DNA of 64,000 nt from Palsa-295 sp963785585 (GTDB lineage: Bacteria; Acidobacteriota; Terriglobia; Acidiferrales; UBA7541): positions 598,381-662,380 of the forward strand of contig CAWAVW010000001.1 in NCBI GenBank assembly GCA_963785585.1, given 5' to 3'. A program made the position numbers and the translations under genes. Of the stretch, positions 18,889 to 28,326 are shown piece after piece (position 1 is the first letter of the stretch; every line of letters starts with the position of its first letter). The notes beneath the pieces were generated by a model. It searched no databases. It worked only from the letters and a program-made list of their open reading frames with translations, and was not told the DNA's origin.

Positions 18889-20646
18889 TTACCCAAATGT
18901 GAATGCAAACGCTTGTACGCCTGGATCGAGAAACTGAATCTCGAACGTGCGGTCTTCCACCGTTCCTTTTTGGCGGATCAATTGGTACAGCCGGTAGCTT
19001 TTCACCACGCCCTCGCCGTTGGCATCAATATCCATTCCCCGGTCATCGAGCGGCGCGCCGCCGTCAAATAACACTCGAAACCGGACCGGTTTGCCGTCCT
19101 TCCCCGGGCCTAACACAAGGTGCAAATCGCGAGCGTGAAAACGGAAGACGATTGCGCCCGGAGCGGACACGAGCGACGCATGCTCGTCGCTGACGTTCCA
19201 CGTGCCCTCGAGCCCCCACTGGTTTACATTCAGCCGCGGAGGCAACGAGTAGCGCGCCGGCATGTCGTCCGCGATTTCCTGCGGCGACGCATAATTCTGC
19301 TGTCGTTCGTAGCCTACGTACGTTTCCGGAGATTGCACGTCGCGCAGGTCCGCCGCCGCTTCCGCTCCGGCGCCCTTTACATTCACGAAGCCTGCCACGC
19401 TGAGGTTCGCGTTCTTTTCCTTCAGTAGTTGCTGGATCACTTGCTCCGATTCGTCGTAGTTGCCTTCGCCAAAATGATGAAAGCGAATCGTTCCGTTCGC
19501 GTCGATGAAATAGTGAGCGGGCCAATACTGATTGTTGAACGCTTTCCAGATCGCGTAGTTGCTGTCGAGCGCCACGGGATAGGTGATCTTCAGGTCCTGC
19601 ACGGCCTTTGCCACGTTCGACGGGTCTTTCTCAAACGCAAACTCCGGCGTGTGGACGCCGATTACCACCAGCCCGTCGTTCTTATATTTCTCCGCCCAGG
19701 CTTCCACATACGGAATCGAGCGCAGGCAGTTGATGCAGGAATACGTCCAGAAATCGACTAGCACCACTTTTCCGCGGAGTTGTTCCTTCGTGAGTGGCGG
19801 CGAATTCAGCCACGAGATCGCGCCATTCAGGCTGGGCATCGGGCCTTCGTTGTCGAGCGCCACTTTCGCGAGCACGGCGTCCGTCGCGGACGACGATGCC
19901 ATGACGGTGTCGTTCGCCGGCCGCGAGGAAGCGGGACGCAAGCGATCGACCAATTTCTGCTCGACGCTGGAAGTGCTCGCGAGCGACACGCGCGTCAGCA
20001 ATCCGGTGTCCCAGCCCGAGGCGATCGCGACGACCCCCAGCAAAACCGCTACGCCCAATCCGCGGCGTATCCATTCCTCCGCGCCGAGCGAGCGCTTCAT
20101 CAATGCGAAAACTTTTTTGCCGGCCAGCAGCGCCAGGGCCAGCGACGCAGCCGCGCCCAGCGCAAACGCCAAAAGCAGCGTCGCGCTGCGGGTGCTCGCG
20201 CCTTCCACGGCCGCTCCTGTAAGAATCAATCCCAGAATCGGACCCGCGCAGGGCGCCCAGAGCAGGCCCGTGGAAACGCCGAGCAATAGCGATTTGCCAA
20301 TGCTCGGGGGGGCGTCGCCCTCCTGTGTGACTTTTCCGCCTAGCCGCACAAACGGACGGGAGAGAAATTCGGCGATGCCTGGAAACAGGAGCGCCAATCC
20401 CATCACCGCGAAAATCACGATCGCAACGTAGCGGCCATACTGATTCGCTCGCCCAATCCACGTGCCGGCGGCCGTAGCGAGCGCCGCCACACCCGCGAAC
20501 GTGGCGGCCATCCCGACCAGCATCGGAAGTCCGCTGCGCCGGAAGGGCTGGTCCGCGCGGGCAAACACAAACGGCAGCACCGGCAGAATGCACGGGCTCA
20601 CAATCGTCAGCACGCCACCGATAAACGCCAGTAGATACAACAGCAT
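18889..20646 (-). CDS. dipZ: DipZ-type cytochrome c biogenesis/thiol-disulfide protein
   Basis: A 585-residue three-part protein. Residues 1-215 are a CcdA/DsbD-like membrane domain with its two reactive cysteines at C19 (VSPCILP) and C133 (WAPCAGP). Residues about 265-430 are a TlpA/thioredoxin-like extracytoplasmic domain with the CxxC at C304/C307 (YSCINCLRS). The last 140 residues match the beta-rich C-terminal domain typical of DipZ. It carries reducing power across the inner membrane to periplasmic clients. The adjacent downstream msrB makes methionine sulfoxide repair the obvious client pathway. Confidence 0.93.
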   Translation of the reverse strand: MLLYLLAFIGGVLTIVSPCILPVLPFVFARADQPFRRSGLPMLVGMAATFAGVAALATAAGTWIGRANQYGRYVAIVIFAVMGLALLFPGIAEFLSRPFVRLGGKVTQEGDAPPSIGKSLLLGVSTGLLWAPCAGPILGLILTGAAVEGASTRSATLLLAFALGAAASLALALLAGKKVFALMKRSLGAEEWIRRGLGVAVLLGVVAIASGWDTGLLTRVSLASTSSVEQKLVDRLRPASSRPANDTVMASSSATDAVLAKVALDNEGPMPSLNGAISWLNSPPLTKEQLRGKVVLVDFWTYSCINCLRSIPYVEAWAEKYKNDGLVVIGVHTPEFAFEKDPSNVAKAVQDLKITYPVALDSNYAIWKAFNNQYWPAHYFIDANGTIRFHHFGEGNYDESEQVIQQLLKEKNANLSVAGFVNVKGAGAEAAADLRDVQSPETYVGYERQQNYASPQEIADDMPARYSLPPRLNVNQWGLEGTWNVSDEHASLVSAPGAIVFRFHARDLHLVLGPGKDGKPVRFRVLFDGGAPLDDRGMDIDANGEGVVKSYRLYQLIRQKGTVEDRTFEIQFLDPGVQAFAFTFG

Positions 20647-20816
20647 TGCGGCTCCTTCGCTATATTAGATACAACCCGAGCCCGTTAGTTACACCAGAAT
20701 CGCGGAATGGAATTCCAGCCTCTACTAAGGGTACGCTTGAATCTTGCCTCTGGATGCCCGGCTGACTCCCGCCGGCCCAAAGCAGCATCTAACGATTCCC
20801 AGTTTCCATTTTCGCC

Positions 20817-23800
20817 ATGAACGATTCTACAAAATCCCGGACGCACGAAGAACCGCCGAGCAGCCTCTCGCTATTCCATCCCGCCGTGCGCGATTGGTTT
20901 GAAGCGGTGTTTCCGGGGGCGACGAAACCGCAGCAACTGGGATGGCCCCCGATCGCCCGGGGCGAATCGACGCTGATCCTCGCGCCCACCGGCTCGGGGA
21001 AAACTCTCGCCGCGTTTCTGTGGTGCATCGACCGCCTGATGTTCGCGCCCGTGCCGCACGACGCGGCGCGATGCCGCGTCCTTTATATATCGCCGATCAA
21101 GGCGCTCGCCGTGGACGTGGAACGCAATCTGCGCGCGCCGCTGGTGGGAATCGCGCAAGCGGCCCAGCGATCGGCCGTCGCTCATCACGTTCCGACGGTG
21201 ACGATCCGTACCGGAGACACGCCCGCGGCCGAACGTGCGCGGTTTTCGCGGCATCCGTCTGACGTTCTCATTACCACCCCGGAGTCGCTGTATCTGTTGC
21301 TCACTTCGAACGCGCGCGATTCGCTCCGCTCTATTGAGACCGTGGTCATTGACGAAATTCACGCGCTCGTGCCGACGAAGCGCGGCGCTCATCTGGCGCT
21401 TTCCATCGAGCGGCTCGAACGGTTGTGCGGCAGAAAATTGCAGCGCGTGGCCCTTTCTGCCACGCAGCGGCCGCTCGAGGAAGTCGCGCATTTCCTGGGT
21501 GGCGCGACGGTAGAAAACGGCTCAACCAGCCCGGACGTTGAAAATGGCGCGCGCGCGGAAGACCCCGCGCTCTCCGAACCGGAAAACTCGATCGGCGCTC
21601 CGGCTTACCGGCCGGTAACGATCATTGACGCGAGCGAGCCAAAGCGCCTCGATCTGAAAGTCGAAGTCGCCGTGGAAGACATGGCGCAACTCGACAAACT
21701 CGATTCCCTGCCAAGCGGACCCGCTTCGCAAGCGCCCGCCCGCACCTCGATCTGGACCGCCATTCATCCGAAACTTTTGGAATTAGTCCGCACCCACCGT
21801 TCGACGCTGATTTTCGTGAACAGCCGCCGGCTGGCCGAACGAATTTCCGGCGCGATCAACGATCTGGCGGGCGAGACGCTGGTGCGCGCGCATCACGGCA
21901 GCGTCGCGCTCGAGCAGCGCAAAGACATCGAAGATCGATTGAAACTCGGTTCGCTCCGGGGTTTGGTGGCCACCTCTTCGCTCGAACTCGGCATCGATAT
22001 GGGCGCGATCGATCTGGTGGTGCAGATTGAGTCGCCTTCATCGGTGGCCAGCGGCATGCAGCGCGTGGGCCGCGCGAATCATCGTGTCGGTGCGGTCAGT
22101 CCAGCTGTGATTTTCCCGAAATATCGCGGCGACCTTGCAGCCTGCGCCGCCATCACGCTTGCGATGTATGAAGGCGCAGTCGAATCGGTCCACTATCCCC
22201 GCAATCCGCTGGACGTGGTGGCGCAGCAAATCGTCGCGATGGTGGCGATGGATCCCTGGGATGTGAACGATTTATTCGATGCCGTCCGAAGCGCCGCGCC
22301 GTTCGCCTCGCTGAGCCGCACGATGTTCGAGGGCGTGCTCGACATGCTCTCCGGCCGCTACCCTTCGGAGGAATTCACGGAGCTGCGTCCTCGCGTCACC
22401 TGGGATCGGGTTGCCGGAAAAATCACCAGCCGTGAAAGTTCGCGCAGAGTTGCGGTGATCAACGGCGGAACCATTCCTGATCGCGGTCTCTACGGCGTTT
22501 TTCTGGCCGATGCGGCGAAGGGCGCGCGCGTCGGCGAACTCGACGAAGAAATGGTGTTTGAAAGCCGCACCGGCGACACCATCATTCTCGGCGCGAGCAC
22601 CTGGCGCATCGAAAATATCACCCGCGACCGCGTAATCGTTTCTCCCGCGCCGGGCGAGCCGGGGAAAATGCCTTTCTGGCATGGCGACACGGCCGGACGC
22701 CCCGCCGAATTCGGCGCGCGCATCGGGAAAATGTCGCGCGAGCTGCTGAAGATGCCGCGGCCAGTGGCGTTCGCGAAACTTTCCGGGCAGCACAGCCTCG
22801 ACGCCAACGCCGCCGAAAATCTGCTGACCTATCTGGAAGACCAGCTGCAATCGACCGGCCGCGTGCCCAGCGACGAAGACATCGTCGTCGAAATTTGCCG
22901 CGACGAGATGGGGGATCGCCGCGTCTGCGTGCTCACTCCCTTTGGCCGGCGCGTCCACGCTCCGTGGTGCATGGCCGTCACCGCAAAGTTGCGTGCCGAA
23001 CAGGGATTTGAAGTCGAATCGATGTGGTCGGACGACGGATTTGTTTTGCGATTGCCCGAGAACGAAGCGCCGGTCGATTCGGCGATGCTCTTGCCATCCA
23101 AGTCGGAACTGAAAGATCTGGTCGTGGGGCAGCTTGGTTCCACGTCTTTGTTCGCCGCGAAATTCCGGGAAGCGGCGTCGCGGGCGTTGTTGCTGCCTCG
23201 CCGCCGAGCGGGAATGCGCACGCCGCTGTGGCAGCAACGGAAACGCTCCGCCGATTTGCTGGCGGTTGCGTCGCGGTTTCCATCGTTTCCCATCGTGCTG
23301 GAAACGTACCGCGAGTGCATCAACGACGTTTTCGATTTGCCCGCGTTGGGAGCCATCCTCGCGAAAATCCAGCACGGCGAAATTCGTGTGACAACGCTCG
23401 AATCCGACAAGCCCTCGCCGTTCGCCGCTTCCCTGCTCTTCGCTTACGTCGCGAACTACATCTACGAAGGAGATGCGCCGCTCGCCGAGCGCCGTGCCCA
23501 GGCGCTCTCGATCGACCAGTCCCAACTCGAAGAACTCTTGGGCGACACCGACCTTCGCGAATTGCTCGACCCCGCGGCGCTCGATGAAGTCGAGTCGAAG
23601 ATTCAATCCCTCGATCCGGGATATCAGGCGGCCCATGCCGATGGAATTCACGATCTCCTGCTGAAGCTCGGCGACCTTTCGGACTCCGAACTCCTCGCGC
23701 GATGCACCGACGCGAACGTAGCAGCGCGAGTGAATGAATTACTCGACGCGCGGCGCGTGGTGCGTGTCCGCATCGCGAACGAATTCCGGTACATTCCCGT

Positions 23801-25520
23801 GGAATATGCCGCGCGCTACCGGGATGCCTTGGGAGTGCCGCTGCCGCCCGGGCTCGCCGACGTGTTTCTCGCGAACGTTGACGACGCGCTCACCGAAATC
23901 GTCCGTCGCTATGCGCGGACCCACTTGCCGTTCACTACGAACGAAATCGCAGCGCGTTACGCCCTGCAAGCGGCGCTCGTCGATCCCATCCTTCACGCGC
24001 TTCATCGCCACGGAAAACTTCTCGAGGGCGAGTTCCGCCCGCACGGCCGGCATCGCGAATGGTGCGACCCCGAAATATTGAAGCAGCTGCGCCGCAAGAG
24101 TCTGGCGCGCCTGCGCCGCGAGATTGAGCCAGTCGAGCAGCGAACGTTCGCGCGGTTTTGCGCTCGCTGGCAGGGCGTCACCGCGCCGCGGCGCGGCGTG
24201 AACGCGCTGCTCGATTGCATCGAAACTTTGCAAGGCACGGCGCTGCTCGCGTCCGATCTCGAACGCGACATTTTGCCGGCGCGCCTGCTCGATTACCGTC
24301 CGGGCGATTTGGACGCGGTGATGGCCGCCGGTGAAGTGGTGTGGACCGGCGTCGAGCAAGTCGGCGAACGCGACGGACGTGTCGCGCTGTATCTAACGGA
24401 GTCTCTGCCGCTGCTCTTACCGCCAAACACTTCCGGAGCCGAGACGATCGAAAATGAACGCGGACGGAAACTCATCGAGTTCGTGCGCGGACACGGCGCT
24501 TCTTTCTTTTCCGAAATTCACGCGGCGGCGGGAGCCGGGTTCCCGGGCGACACCACGGAAGCCCTCTGGGAGTTGGTTTGGGCTGGCCTCGTTACGAACG
24601 ACACGTTTCATCCACTCAGAAATTTGCTGCGTCCCGCGGACTCGCGCCGCAATCGCGCCGACGGCGGCGATGAACGTCCCGGCTCGCCCGAATTTTTGAG
24701 CCGCATGCGCTCGCGCACGTCCCGCGGAGGAGCACCGCAAGGGCGATGGTCGCTCATCGGCACGCGCTTCGCTGCTGCTCCGAGCGCAACGGAATGGAGC
24801 GCGAACATTTCGCAGCAGTTGCTCGTGCGCCACGGAATCGTGATGCGCGAAACCGCTGCCGCCGAAAATATTCCCGGCGGATATAATTCCGTTTATCCCG
24901 CGCTCCGAACCATGGAAGAGAGCGGCTGGGTGCGTCGCGGCATGTTCGTCGCCGGAATGGGCGCGGCGCAATTCGCGCTGCCCGCCGCTGTGGATATTTT
25001 GCGCAGCATGCGCACGGATCCTCCGGCGCCGGAAACCGTGTATGTCGCCGCTACCGATCCCGCAAATCCGTACGGAGCTTTGCTGCCGTGGCCGCGCGTG
25101 GAAGACGAAACGAACAACTCTGAAAATGCAACTTCCATGGCGCGAGCCGCCGGCGCTGGCGTGATTCTGGTGGATGGATCGCTCGGTGCGTATTTCCGGC
25201 GCCGCAATCCGGCGATTCGAATCTTTCTTCCGGAAGAGGAACCGGAACGCGGACATTCCGCTCACGAGTTGGCGAAAAAACTCGCGGAAGTCGCGCTCCG
25301 CCGCCAAACTCGCCGCGGCGGACTATTGATTGGAGCGATCAACGGCCTGCCGGCCCGCGAACATTTCCTGGCCCGCTTCCTCGAAGACGCGGGTTTCGTC
25401 AACACCACAATGGGATTCCAGATGCGCCGCACTTTGCCCATTCCGCTGCCCGCGCCGCCCGAACACGTCGAGTCCGAATCCGAGGCGGACGATCCCGAAG
25501 ACGTATCCGAGAGCGCCTGA
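20817..25520 (+). CDS. lhr: Lhr-type DEAD/DEAH-box DNA repair helicase
   Basis: A 1567-residue superfamily 2 helicase. Motif Q/I region: PATKPQQLGWPPIARGE-like start and APTGSGKTLAAF (Walker A). Motif II is DEIH (VVIDEIHALVP), motif III is ALSATQRP, and motifs V/VI are ATSSLELGIDMG and QRVGRANHR. A winged-helix/beta-barrel Lhr core and a long C-terminal Lhr-CTD follow, giving the full length of bacterial Lhr. These enzymes unwind DNA 3' to 5' in repair. It ends 1 nt before the start of a DNA glycosylase gene, a common Lhr-glycosylase neighbourhood that supports a base-excision or crosslink-repair role. Confidence 0.95.
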   Translation: MNDSTKSRTHEEPPSSLSLFHPAVRDWFEAVFPGATKPQQLGWPPIARGESTLILAPTGSGKTLAAFLWCIDRLMFAPVPHDAARCRVLYISPIKALAVDVERNLRAPLVGIAQAAQRSAVAHHVPTVTIRTGDTPAAERARFSRHPSDVLITTPESLYLLLTSNARDSLRSIETVVIDEIHALVPTKRGAHLALSIERLERLCGRKLQRVALSATQRPLEEVAHFLGGATVENGSTSPDVENGARAEDPALSEPENSIGAPAYRPVTIIDASEPKRLDLKVEVAVEDMAQLDKLDSLPSGPASQAPARTSIWTAIHPKLLELVRTHRSTLIFVNSRRLAERISGAINDLAGETLVRAHHGSVALEQRKDIEDRLKLGSLRGLVATSSLELGIDMGAIDLVVQIESPSSVASGMQRVGRANHRVGAVSPAVIFPKYRGDLAACAAITLAMYEGAVESVHYPRNPLDVVAQQIVAMVAMDPWDVNDLFDAVRSAAPFASLSRTMFEGVLDMLSGRYPSEEFTELRPRVTWDRVAGKITSRESSRRVAVINGGTIPDRGLYGVFLADAAKGARVGELDEEMVFESRTGDTIILGASTWRIENITRDRVIVSPAPGEPGKMPFWHGDTAGRPAEFGARIGKMSRELLKMPRPVAFAKLSGQHSLDANAAENLLTYLEDQLQSTGRVPSDEDIVVEICRDEMGDRRVCVLTPFGRRVHAPWCMAVTAKLRAEQGFEVESMWSDDGFVLRLPENEAPVDSAMLLPSKSELKDLVVGQLGSTSLFAAKFREAASRALLLPRRRAGMRTPLWQQRKRSADLLAVASRFPSFPIVLETYRECINDVFDLPALGAILAKIQHGEIRVTTLESDKPSPFAASLLFAYVANYIYEGDAPLAERRAQALSIDQSQLEELLGDTDLRELLDPAALDEVESKIQSLDPGYQAAHADGIHDLLLKLGDLSDSELLARCTDANVAARVNELLDARRVVRVRIANEFRYIPVEYAARYRDALGVPLPPGLADVFLANVDDALTEIVRRYARTHLPFTTNEIAARYALQAALVDPILHALHRHGKLLEGEFRPHGRHREWCDPEILKQLRRKSLARLRREIEPVEQRTFARFCARWQGVTAPRRGVNALLDCIETLQGTALLASDLERDILPARLLDYRPGDLDAVMAAGEVVWTGVEQVGERDGRVALYLTESLPLLLPPNTSGAETIENERGRKLIEFVRGHGASFFSEIHAAAGAGFPGDTTEALWELVWAGLVTNDTFHPLRNLLRPADSRRNRADGGDERPGSPEFLSRMRSRTSRGGAPQGRWSLIGTRFAAAPSATEWSANISQQLLVRHGIVMRETAAAENIPGGYNSVYPALRTMEESGWVRRGMFVAGMGAAQFALPAAVDILRSMRTDPPAPETVYVAATDPANPYGALLPWPRVEDETNNSENATSMARAAGAGVILVDGSLGAYFRRRNPAIRIFLPEEEPERGHSAHELAKKLAEVALRRQTRRGGLLIGAINGLPAREHFLARFLEDAGFVNTTMGFQMRRTLPIPLPAPPEHVESESEADDPEDVSESA

Positions 25521-25521
25521 C

Positions 25522-26394
25522 ATGCCCGAGGGCGACACACTTTTTCGCACCGCTCGTACCCTGCAACGAGGACTGGCCGGGCGGCAAGTCACCCGCTTCG
25601 ACTCCGCCTACCCAAGGCTCAATCGCGTGAACGACGACTCGCTTCTTGCCGGCCGGACCATTGAAAAAGTCGAATCCAAGGGAAAATGGCTGCTGATTTA
25701 TTTTTCCGGCGATTTGATCTTGCTCACGCACATGCTCATGAGCGGCAGTTGGCATATTTATCGCCCGGGCGAAAAATGGCAACGGCCGGCCGGCCAAATG
25801 CGAATCGTGATCGAAACCGAAAAACTTCATGCCGTGGGATTTCTCGTGCCTCTCGCTGAATTTCACACCAGCGACAGCATCCGGCGACGCGATGGATTTC
25901 GCACGCTCGGGCCGCAGTTGCTCGATGCGGAGCTGGACGAGCCCGAAGCGGTGCGCACCTTGCTTTCGCGGCCCGATCTCGAAGTGGGCGTCGCGCTGAT
26001 GACGCAATCCTTGCTCTCCGGCATCGGCAACGTTTACAAGTCGGAAGTTTGCTTCGCGTGCGGAGTGAACCCGTTTCGCCTGGTCGCGTCGCTCACGGTA
26101 TCCGATGCACAGTGCCTGATCTCAACGGCTCGCCGATTTATGCGCGCCAATGTATCGGACACATCGGGCGATCAGATCGTTACATACACGGGAATGCGGA
26201 GGACGACAGGACGTTCCGACCCATCGGCGCGATTGTGGGTGTACCGTCGCCGCTCGGAACCGTGCCGCAAGTGCGGAACGCCGATTGAATCGCGAAAGCA
26301 AGGAACCGACGCCAGGACTTCGTTCTGGTGCCCGCAGTGTCAACCGATGATCGGAGTGAGCACCTCCGTCCCCGAATCGCGGCAAACCGTGTAG
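25522..26394 (+). CDS. DNA glycosylase/AP lyase, Nei/Fpg family
   Basis: A 290-residue enzyme starting MPEGDT, where Pro2 and Glu3 are the catalytic pair. The N-terminal domain holds LLTHMLMSGSWHIY. The helix-two-turn-helix contains QSLLSGIGNVYKSEVCF. The C-terminal zinc finger has CRKCG and CPQC pairs. The PEGDT start and lack of the Fpg-specific ELPEVE pattern place it nearer the Nei/Nei2 branch, which removes oxidised pyrimidines. It begins 1 nt after the lhr stop and is surely co-transcribed; the start is fixed by the mandatory MPEG terminus. Confidence 0.93.
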   Translation: MPEGDTLFRTARTLQRGLAGRQVTRFDSAYPRLNRVNDDSLLAGRTIEKVESKGKWLLIYFSGDLILLTHMLMSGSWHIYRPGEKWQRPAGQMRIVIETEKLHAVGFLVPLAEFHTSDSIRRRDGFRTLGPQLLDAELDEPEAVRTLLSRPDLEVGVALMTQSLLSGIGNVYKSEVCFACGVNPFRLVASLTVSDAQCLISTARRFMRANVSDTSGDQIVTYTGMRRTTGRSDPSARLWVYRRRSEPCRKCGTPIESRKQGTDARTSFWCPQCQPMIGVSTSVPESRQTV

Positions 26395-26417
26395 TGGTGC
26401 GTTTGCGCCAGGCGGCG

Positions 26418-28223
26418 CTAACTCATTTTCTTTTCGAGCTCCGACCAGCGAGCGTAGAGTGCGTCCACGGCTTCCTGCGCCTGCTTCATCGCTTCGTAGG
26501 CAGCGTGCAGTTTGGGCGCGTCGCTCACGATCGCCGGGTCCTCCATGGCCACGCGCTTCGTTGCCAGCGCCGCCTCCGCGTCGGCAATGCGTTTTTCGAT
26601 GTTCGCCGCTTCGCGAGCTTCATTCGGGCTTAGCTTTTTCTTCGGCGTCTCGCGCGCGGGCGCATCGTTTTTTTTCGCACTCGCGGCGGGAAGGTTGCCG
26701 CTTTTACCTTTCTTCGTGCGCTGCCATGCATCCCACTGCGAGTAGTCCGCGAATCGTTCGGACCCGCCGTGACCGTCCAGTCCCAGCACGATGGTCGATA
26801 CACGATCGAGCATGTAGCGGTCGTGCGTCACCAGCAGCAGCGCGCCGGAATATTCCAGCAGACTCTCTTCCAGGATTTCGAGCGTCGGGATGTCCAGATC
26901 ATTGGTCGGCTCGTCCAGCAGCAGCACGTCGGCCGGCTGAAGCATCAGTTGCGCGATCAACACGCGCGCGCGTTCGCCTCCCGACAGCCTTCCTACCGGT
27001 CGATTCAAATCCTCCGCCGCGAACAGAAACCGCGCGGCCCACGAAGCCACATGAACGATGCGGTCCTGATAAACCACCCCGTCGCTATCCGGCGCCAGCG
27101 CTCGGCGCAGCGTGATTTCCGGGTCGAGTTCGCGCGTCTGGTCAAAGTAAACCACGCGCAACGAATCCGCCCGTTTGATTTTTCCGCGCGACGGCTCAAT
27201 ATCGCCTCGAATCAGGCGCAAGAGCGTCGTCTTGCCGCTTCCGTTCGGGCCCACCAGCCCCACGCGCATGCCGGACGTAACCGCAAACGTCAGATCCTCG
27301 AACAAATTCCTGCCGGCGATCGAATATGTCACGTCATCCAGATTCACAAGCTGTTTCGTCTGCCGGTTCGACGCTGAAAAATCGATATTCACCGCCGTCG
27401 ATCGAGTGCGCGTATTCAGCTCGGCCAGTTCGCCGATCATTTCGTGCGCTTTGTCGATTCGCGATTTCGATTTTGTGGTCCGCGCCTTCGGCCCGCGGCG
27501 CAGCCATTCGATTTCCGTGTGGACCCGATTCGTGAGAGCGTCCTGCCGCTTTCCTTGCGCGTGCAGATACAGTTCCTTCGCTTCCAGAAACTTACTGTAG
27601 TTTCCCTGGACGCGCAGAAACCCGTCGGTGTATGCGCGGCTGAGTTCCACCATATCGCTGGTCACATTTTCCAGAAAATACCGGTCGTGGCTCACAATCA
27701 CGCAGGCAAACGCGGACGTTTGCAGCAGGCTTTCGAGCCATTTAATTCCGGCGAGGTCCAGATGGTTCGTCGGCTCGTCGAGCAGCAGAATGTCGGGCGC
27801 TTGCACGACTCCTTCGACGATCGCCAGGCGCTTGCGCCAACCTCCGGAAAGCGCCGTTGCGTGCGTTTCAAAATCGCGAAAGCCCGCGCGGTCGAGCGCT
27901 TCTTCCGCGCGATACACGCGATCGGTTTCATCCACGCCCGTGCGCGCAAGCGCCGCTTCGATCACGCTGCGGCACGTGGCTTCGATTGGAAAATCTGAAA
28001 TTTGCCGGACGTAACTGAGCGAAATTCCTTTTCGGATGGCGACTTCGCCGGCGTCGGGTTTCACCCGGCCCGATAGAATCTCCAGCAGCGTGGATTTTCC
28101 CGAACCGTTCGGGCCAATCAGGCCGATCCGGTCGCCTTGCGAAATGGTGAACGAAATATTCTGGAAGAGCGGAGCGATTCCGTAGCGCTTGGAAAGTCCC
28201 TGAGCATTGATGATGGGAGCCAA
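26418..28223 (-). CDS. ABC-F family ATPase (Uup-like)
   Basis: A 601-residue soluble protein with two ABC cassettes: Walker A GPNGSGKSTLLEIL and GPNGSGKTTLLRLI, signatures LSGGWRKRLAI and LSGGERARVLI, Walker B LLLDEPTNHLD and LLLDEPTNDLD. The ABC-F linker between them includes RGPKARTTKSKSRIDKAHEM. The last 90 residues form a basic linker and a coiled coil (IEKRIADAEAALATKRV to the C-terminus), as in Uup. Family members act on the ribosome or on DNA structures. It is convergent with the glycosylase gene. Confidence 0.93.
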   Translation of the reverse strand: MAPIINAQGLSKRYGIAPLFQNISFTISQGDRIGLIGPNGSGKSTLLEILSGRVKPDAGEVAIRKGISLSYVRQISDFPIEATCRSVIEAALARTGVDETDRVYRAEEALDRAGFRDFETHATALSGGWRKRLAIVEGVVQAPDILLLDEPTNHLDLAGIKWLESLLQTSAFACVIVSHDRYFLENVTSDMVELSRAYTDGFLRVQGNYSKFLEAKELYLHAQGKRQDALTNRVHTEIEWLRRGPKARTTKSKSRIDKAHEMIGELAELNTRTRSTAVNIDFSASNRQTKQLVNLDDVTYSIAGRNLFEDLTFAVTSGMRVGLVGPNGSGKTTLLRLIRGDIEPSRGKIKRADSLRVVYFDQTRELDPEITLRRALAPDSDGVVYQDRIVHVASWAARFLFAAEDLNRPVGRLSGGERARVLIAQLMLQPADVLLLDEPTNDLDIPTLEILEESLLEYSGALLLVTHDRYMLDRVSTIVLGLDGHGGSERFADYSQWDAWQRTKKGKSGNLPAASAKKNDAPARETPKKKLSPNEAREAANIEKRIADAEAALATKRVAMEDPAIVSDAPKLHAAYEAMKQAQEAVDALYARWSELEKKMS

Positions 28224-28326
28224 ATGATTCGTCTTTCTCCTGCTCTGAGTTTAACCTCTATGATTAGCCCGGCAAAATCGGCCTCGCTGGTTTCGCGAAA
28301 CGCCCGAGGGAGTGCAAGCGCAAGCT

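Noticed and set aside
26405..26418. Terminator between the glycosylase and ABC-F genes (GCGCC/GGCGC)
   Set aside because: Stem of only 5 bp with no T-run on either strand.
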